64,000 nucleotides of DNA, from contig NZ_AP017560.1 of NCBI RefSeq assembly GCF_003967015.1, forward strand, positions 4,462,048-4,526,047, read 5' to 3'. Origin of the DNA: Pseudanabaena sp. ABRG5-3. GTDB lineage: Bacteria; Cyanobacteriota; Cyanobacteriia; Pseudanabaenales; Pseudanabaenaceae. Positions within the stretch are counted from its first letter, which is position 1, and the number at the start of each line of letters is the position of its first letter. This document shows, one piece after another, positions 60,491 through 64,000 of the stretch. The position numbers were made by a program, and so were the translations under genes. The notes beneath the pieces are model-generated. The model made no database searches, had not been told where the DNA came from, and saw nothing but the letters and a program-made list of their open reading frames with translations.

Positions 60491-61626
60491 CAACGCTCAT
60501 GGATGGGTACATAGGTCACATCATGCAATCCTGTGTACATTTGGGTAGGACGGAACAATCGGTTATCAGAAAGCTGTTCTTTCCAATGAGCTAGCCATCC
60601 AGGTACACGGGCGATCGCAAAAATTGTAGTAAACAAATTACTGGGAATTCCCAACTTCTTGTAAACCAATCCTGAATAGAAATCAACATTAGGATGAATT
60701 CCCTTACTCGCAAGCTTCTCATAGGCTTGCTTTTCCAGTTCTAAAGCAATGTCGTAGTAAGGATCGTGACCGAATTTGTCAAACAACTCATGGACTAATC
60801 CCTGAAGGACAATCGCACGCGGATCTTTCACTTTATAAATACGATGTCCAAAGCCCATGAGCTTCTCCTTCCTCTGAATTTTGCCCTCAAGATAAGAAGT
60901 GACATTATCAATGGAGCCAATTTCTTCGAGCATGTTCATTACCTCCTCATTAGCTCCTCCATGCAAAGGTCCAGCCAGAGTACCGATCGCCGAAGTCATC
61001 ACCGCATAGGGATCAGTTAAGGTCGAAGCTGTTACCAAAGCCGCAAAGGTCGAAGCATTAACTGTATGCTCAGCATGGAGAGTCAAACATACATCAAAAA
61101 TACGTGCCGCCAGAGGATCAGGAACCTTCTCATTTAACATGTAGAGAAAATTGGAAGCATAATCTAAGTCATCACGAGGCATCACAGGATCATTGCCTTG
61201 ACGCATCATGTGAAAGGCTGCCACCATAGTTGGGACTTTAGCTAAAAGTCTTACTGTTGCTTGATAGATATAGTCCAAATCATGGAAATTCCCCAAAGGA
61301 TAAAACATTCCCAACGCAGCAACACTAGTTTGTAGCGCATCCATGGGATGAGCATTATCTGGAAATGACTTAATCATGTCGCGAATACGATATTTGATTC
61401 TTCTTCTATGGGTAATATCGTGTTCAAATTCATTTAGTTGAATGGCTTTGGGTAGATCACCGAAGATTAATAAGTAACTGGTTTCAAGGAAATTACTATA
61501 CTTGCAAAGATCCTCGATACGGATACCCCGATATTCGAGCAAACCTGCTTGACCATCAACATAACTTATGTTTGATTGGGTGGCAGGCACTCCTTCTAAA
61601 CCAGGCTTATATTCTCCGATTGCCAT
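60490..61626 (-). CDS. gltA: Citrate synthase
   Basis: A 378-residue citrate synthase, the first step of the tricarboxylic acid pathway. Active-site blocks: LCLTLHAEHTVNAS (catalytic His), GTLAGPLHGGANEEVMNML (second His), KLMGFGHRIYKVKDPRA (Arg) and the C-terminal VDFYSGLVYKKLGIP (Asp). Length matches the short bacterial type. The stop TGA overlaps the start of the glycosyltransferase-like gene, so the two share a transcript. Confidence 0.96.
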   Translation of the reverse strand: MAIGEYKPGLEGVPATQSNISYVDGQAGLLEYRGIRIEDLCKYSNFLETSYLLIFGDLPKAIQLNEFEHDITHRRRIKYRIRDMIKSFPDNAHPMDALQTSVAALGMFYPLGNFHDLDYIYQATVRLLAKVPTMVAAFHMMRQGNDPVMPRDDLDYASNFLYMLNEKVPDPLAARIFDVCLTLHAEHTVNASTFAALVTASTLTDPYAVMTSAIGTLAGPLHGGANEEVMNMLEEIGSIDNVTSYLEGKIQRKEKLMGFGHRIYKVKDPRAIVLQGLVHELFDKFGHDPYYDIALELEKQAYEKLASKGIHPNVDFYSGLVYKKLGIPSNLFTTIFAIARVPGWLAHWKEQLSDNRLFRPTQMYTGLHDVTYVPIHER

Positions 61627-61790
61627 ATATTAGCTACCTTACAAGATTGATTTTGTTGATTTCTGGGATTATTTTATCGTTTGAATGCTTATGATTACGC
61701 ATCTAGTGCTGCAAGAATGTGTGGCAGGCTGCACTAACACAATTTTAGCGCTGTAAAAATGCAACTTGATAAATACCATCACTTTCTAAA

Positions 61791-61831
61791 AACTGGTATG
61801 AGCGCAAGCATTGCTCACGCTCATACCAGTT
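61791..61831. terminator. Long hairpin after psbY
   Basis: AACTGGTATGAGCG and complement with a CAAGCATTGCT loop, downstream of psbY on the minus strand; no clean T-run. Confidence 0.6.
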
Positions 61832-61875
61832 TCGATTAAGGCTTAGATAGGCGATAGATTGTAACTATCTAATTT

Positions 61876-62010
61876 TTATTGAAATGGGTTATTGCCATAT
61901 TTGCCAAAGAGAGTAGCTTCACCCTTAATAACGGCTTTACCAAGGTTAAAGGCTGCCCAGAAAACTACCAAAACAACTGGTCCTAATACAACTAATACTC
62001 TCCAATCCAT
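61876..62010 (-). CDS. psbY: Photosystem II protein PsbY
   Basis: A 44-codon gene: MDWRVLVVLGPVVLVVFWAA then FNLGKAVIKGEATLFGKYGN and NPFQ. The opening MDWRVLVVL and the single membrane helix ending W-A-x-x-N are characteristic of PsbY, a peripheral PSII subunit near cytochrome b559. The C-terminal tail is longer and less basic than in Synechocystis. An AAGGTGT ribosome-binding-like sequence precedes the ATG. It lies upstream of gltA on the same strand. Confidence 0.75.
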   Translation of the reverse strand: MDWRVLVVLGPVVLVVFWAAFNLGKAVIKGEATLFGKYGNNPFQ

Positions 62011-62170
62011 ATATTTACACCTTAAATAAAATTAAATAGAAATTGCTTTTAGCCCCTATTATGACAGTAAATCTGTCCAAAAAGTAGATGAGCAGAGGCA
62101 TGTCCCACTACTTTGTCAACGTTATTTGACTAGTTCGTGATATATGTCATCTGTCTAGTTTTAATTTTTT

Positions 62171-63010
62171 ATGGAATACTGGCAAGCTTTTATTTTGGGG
62201 ATTGTGCAAGGACTGACTGAGTTTTTGCCTATTAGTAGCTCAGCACACCTGAAGGTTATCCCCGCCCTTCTGCGATGGAATGATGCTGGTGTATCTTTTG
62301 ATGCTGTGATCCAGCTTGGGAGCATTGTGGCTGTGGTGAGCTACTTTTGGAAAGATCTCAGTAATATTACGCTTGGAAGTATTGAGGCTGTACGCAAGAA
62401 ACAATATAAATCGCAGGAGTTTAAACTCGCTGCGGCGATCGCCTTAGGGACAGTTCCGATTTTATTTGGCGGCTTGTTGATTAAAGTATTAGTCAAAGAT
62501 TACGACAACTCACCTTTACGGAGTTTGACCGCGATCGCGATCGCCTCAATCTTTATGTCGATCTTGCTCGCCTTAGCTGAGCTATTTGGACAAAATAGCC
62601 AAAAAGAAAAGCGCCATTTTCAAAGAGTCAGAGTGATTGATGGGATCTTAATGGGCTTAGCCCAAGCGATGGCACTTATTCCAGGGGTATCCCGTTCTGG
62701 TTCAACCTTAACCGCAGGTTTATTTCTTGGTTTAGATCGGGTTGCTGCTACGAGATTTTCATTTTTGTTAGGGATTCCTGCTATTACGATCGCAGGTTTG
62801 GTGGAGTTACTGAGCATTATCAAAAAGGGCTTTGATGTTGGCGCAGGACAGCTAGCCGTTGGACTATTCTCCTCAGTAATTTTTTCCTACTTAGCGATCG
62901 CATGGCTCCTCAAGTTCTTTCAAACCCATACTACATGGGTGTTTGTTGGCTACAGACTAGCTTTTGGGGCATTACTACTCGCAGGTGTAGGCTTAGGCTG
63001 GTTTAAATAA
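62171..63010 (+). CDS. uppP: Undecaprenyl-diphosphatase
   Basis: A 279-residue UppP/BacA with eight membrane helices. Family motifs EGLTEFLPISSSAHL-type (here QGLTEFLPISSSAHLKVIP, residues 14-32) and PGVSRSGSTLTAGL (about 173-186) contain the catalytic Glu, Ser, Arg and His. It recycles the undecaprenyl carrier for peptidoglycan and surface sugars. The stop codon adjoins a palindromic element. Confidence 0.95.
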   Translation: MEYWQAFILGIVQGLTEFLPISSSAHLKVIPALLRWNDAGVSFDAVIQLGSIVAVVSYFWKDLSNITLGSIEAVRKKQYKSQEFKLAAAIALGTVPILFGGLLIKVLVKDYDNSPLRSLTAIAIASIFMSILLALAELFGQNSQKEKRHFQRVRVIDGILMGLAQAMALIPGVSRSGSTLTAGLFLGLDRVAATRFSFLLGIPAITIAGLVELLSIIKKGFDVGAGQLAVGLFSSVIFSYLAIAWLLKFFQTHTTWVFVGYRLAFGALLLAGVGLGWFK

Positions 63011-63096
63011 AACCCAAGAATTGATTGGCGGCGCGGAGTGCCGCCAATCAATTCTTGGGTTTTGATTTGTCCTAAGATTAAGTGACTGTAGCTATA
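63009..63096. repeat. Palindromic element, AACCCAAGAA family, copy 4
   Basis: AAAACCCAAGAATTGATTGG and complement around CGCGGAGTG, starting within the uppP stop codon. It continues with TTTTGATTTGTCCTAAG and ends ACTGTAGCTATA. The left outer arm is missing because the gene is there. Confidence 0.7.
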
Positions 63097-63122
63097 AATT
63101 TTTGCTCTAGCAAAAATTTATT
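63097..63122. promoter_or_regulatory. Hairpin in the rplU leader
   Basis: TAAATTTTTGC and complement around TCTA, about 120 bases before the rplU ATG. It could be a transcriptional or autogenous control element; no known L21 leader motif is recognised. Confidence 0.35.
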
Positions 63123-63242
63123 TGTTTATTTCCTGTATAGTTATAGATCGCACGATCTTTCATGCTCGGATCGGGTTGTTTGTAAAATTGGTGAACTTTA
63201 CTCACCAATACCTGTACGGCATCTACTGAATATTTAAAAACC

Positions 63243-63572
63243 ATGAGTTACGCAATCATTGAAACAGGCGGTAAGCAATATCGCGTCGAAGTCGGCAGAT
63301 TTTATGACGTTGAATTACTTGAAGCCGAACCAGACAGTAAATTGACCATTGATAAAGTTTTGTTTGCCAACCTAGATGGTGACATTTCAATCGGTCAGCC
63401 TATCGTTGATAATGCAAGTGTCGAAGTTACTGTACTGCGCCACCTAAAGGCAAAAAAAGTAATCGTTTATAAAATGCGTCCCAAGAAAAAAACTCGCAGA
63501 AAGAACGGTCACCGTCAGCCCCTCTCCCGCATCATGGTTGAAGCAATCAATCTAAGTGGTAAGGCTGCTTAA
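63243..63572 (+). CDS. rplU: 50S ribosomal protein L21
   Basis: A 109-residue L21: MSYAIIETGGKQYRVEVGRFYDVELLEAEP, then the C-terminal MRPKKKTRRKNGHRQPLSRIMVEAI that contacts 23S rRNA. It precedes rpmA with 68 bases between, the conserved rplU-rpmA pair. A hairpin (63579-63602) separates them. Confidence 0.97.
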   Translation: MSYAIIETGGKQYRVEVGRFYDVELLEAEPDSKLTIDKVLFANLDGDISIGQPIVDNASVEVTVLRHLKAKKVIVYKMRPKKKTRRKNGHRQPLSRIMVEAINLSGKAA

Positions 63573-63578
63573 GTATAT

Positions 63579-63602
63579 AAAAAAGGCGCAAAGCGCCTTT
63601 TT
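63579..63602. terminator. Hairpin between rplU and rpmA
   Basis: AAAAAAGGCGC and complement around AAA, followed by TTTTTTAT: an intrinsic terminator form inside the operon, so it may set the ratio of L21 to L27. Confidence 0.8.
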
Positions 63603-63640
63603 TATCAGTTTCTGTTAATCATTACGAGGATCAAAAACAA

Positions 63641-63907
63641 ATGGCACATAAGAAGGGTACAGGTAGTACAAGAAACGGTCGTGACTCTAATGCTAAACGC
63701 CTTGGCGTAAAGCGTTATGGTGGTCAAGTTGTTAAAGCTGGCAGCATTTTAGTGCGTCAGCGTGGCACAAAATTCCACCCTGGTAATAATGTTGGTCGTG
63801 GTAGCGATGATACTTTATACGCAACCGTTGACGGCATTGTCACCTTTGAACGTTTTGGTAAAACCCGCAAGAAAATTAGCGTTTATGCTCCTGTAGAAGC
63901 AGCATAA
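63641..63907 (+). CDS. rpmA: 50S ribosomal protein L27
   Basis: An 88-residue L27: [61 protein letters not shown]. The N-terminal end reaches the peptidyl transferase centre. Behind a TACGAGGATC ribosome-binding region. Normal length. Confidence 0.97.
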   Translation: MAHKKGTGSTRNGRDSNAKRLGVKRYGGQVVKAGSILVRQRGTKFHPGNNVGRGSDDTLYATVDGIVTFERFGKTRKKISVYAPVEAA

Positions 63908-63934
63908 AGCATATACAGCTATCGTCTGTGTTAG

Positions 63935-63987
63935 AAACCCAAGAAGAGAATGGCGACGCGAAGCGTCGCCATTCTCTTCTTGGGTTT
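63935..63987. repeat. Palindromic element, AACCCAAGAA family, copy 5
   Basis: AAACCCAAGAAGAGAATGGC and complement around GACGCGAAGCGTC, just after rpmA; a TACAGCTAT box precedes it, as expected for the family. Confidence 0.7.
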
Positions 63988-64000
63988 TATGTACTAATAA

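Overview
The window is chromosomal DNA of a filamentous or unicellular cyanobacterium, most probably Pseudanabaena or a close relative. The evidence is the very dense HIP1 octamer GCGATCGC, photosynthesis genes (Hlip/SCP proteins, rubredoxin RubA, Ycf48, PsbY, a Psb32/TPM-type protein), and the cyanobacterial pairs ldpA-ycf45 and sepF-proC. The genus is an inference from overall protein flavour, not from a marker gene. I see no tRNA or rRNA gene.

Layout. 0-3.1 kb: hydrogenase maturation genes hypC-hypD, an alpha/beta hydrolase, a protein carrying the N-terminal motif of Hlips but lacking the pigment-binding helix, and two small gene fossils. 3.3-11.4 kb: pncB, then an accessory block with three type II toxin-antitoxin (TA) modules (mazEF, DUF1778-GNAT, DUF433-PIN-like), a KAP NTPase, and a translationally coupled ABC-type ATPase plus TOPRIM-like pair bracketed by a degenerate ~50-bp direct repeat. 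It ends in a truncated second copy of nadD and a DUF29 remnant. 11.4-20 kb: hisS between two related palindromic elements, holB preceded by two paralogous small genes, a cobalamin riboswitch in front of an unknown gene, a methyltransferase, a glutathione S-transferase gene split by an IS4-like element with a perfect 9-bp target duplication, its divergent MarR regulator, and two tandem Hlips. 20-36.7 kb: a 1693-residue kinase-AAA-GAF-GGDEF protein, ileS, a metal ABC permease, a VapBC module, rubA-ycf48, plsC, bolA and a nadD/NrtR-like pair.

36.9-43.1 kb is a second accessory block on the minus strand: a RAYT transposase whose own gene contains copies of a REP-like GTAGGGGCGGG motif, four TA modules that share leader and antitoxin N-terminal sequence (one toxin has an in-frame stop), a TPR remnant, and a P-loop ATPase with a small helical partner. 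43.2-64 kb is housekeeping: an SbcD-like nuclease, tatD, purM, proC, sepF, an SPFH protein, ldpA, ycf45, pyrE, a Psb32-like protein, carbonic anhydrase, gltA, psbY, uppP, rplU and rpmA.

Two themes run across the window. First, there are eight TA modules and at least two NTPase-based, defence-like cassettes, so about 12 kb is immunity or stability DNA. Second, almost every intergenic space carries a long near-perfect palindrome. Several belong to families whose outer arms are conserved while the inner stems vary with compensating changes, and several supply the stop codon of the adjacent gene. NAD metabolism recurs (pncB, nadD, an NrtR-like regulator, a nadD fragment). All functional calls rest on motif recognition by eye; no database search was possible.
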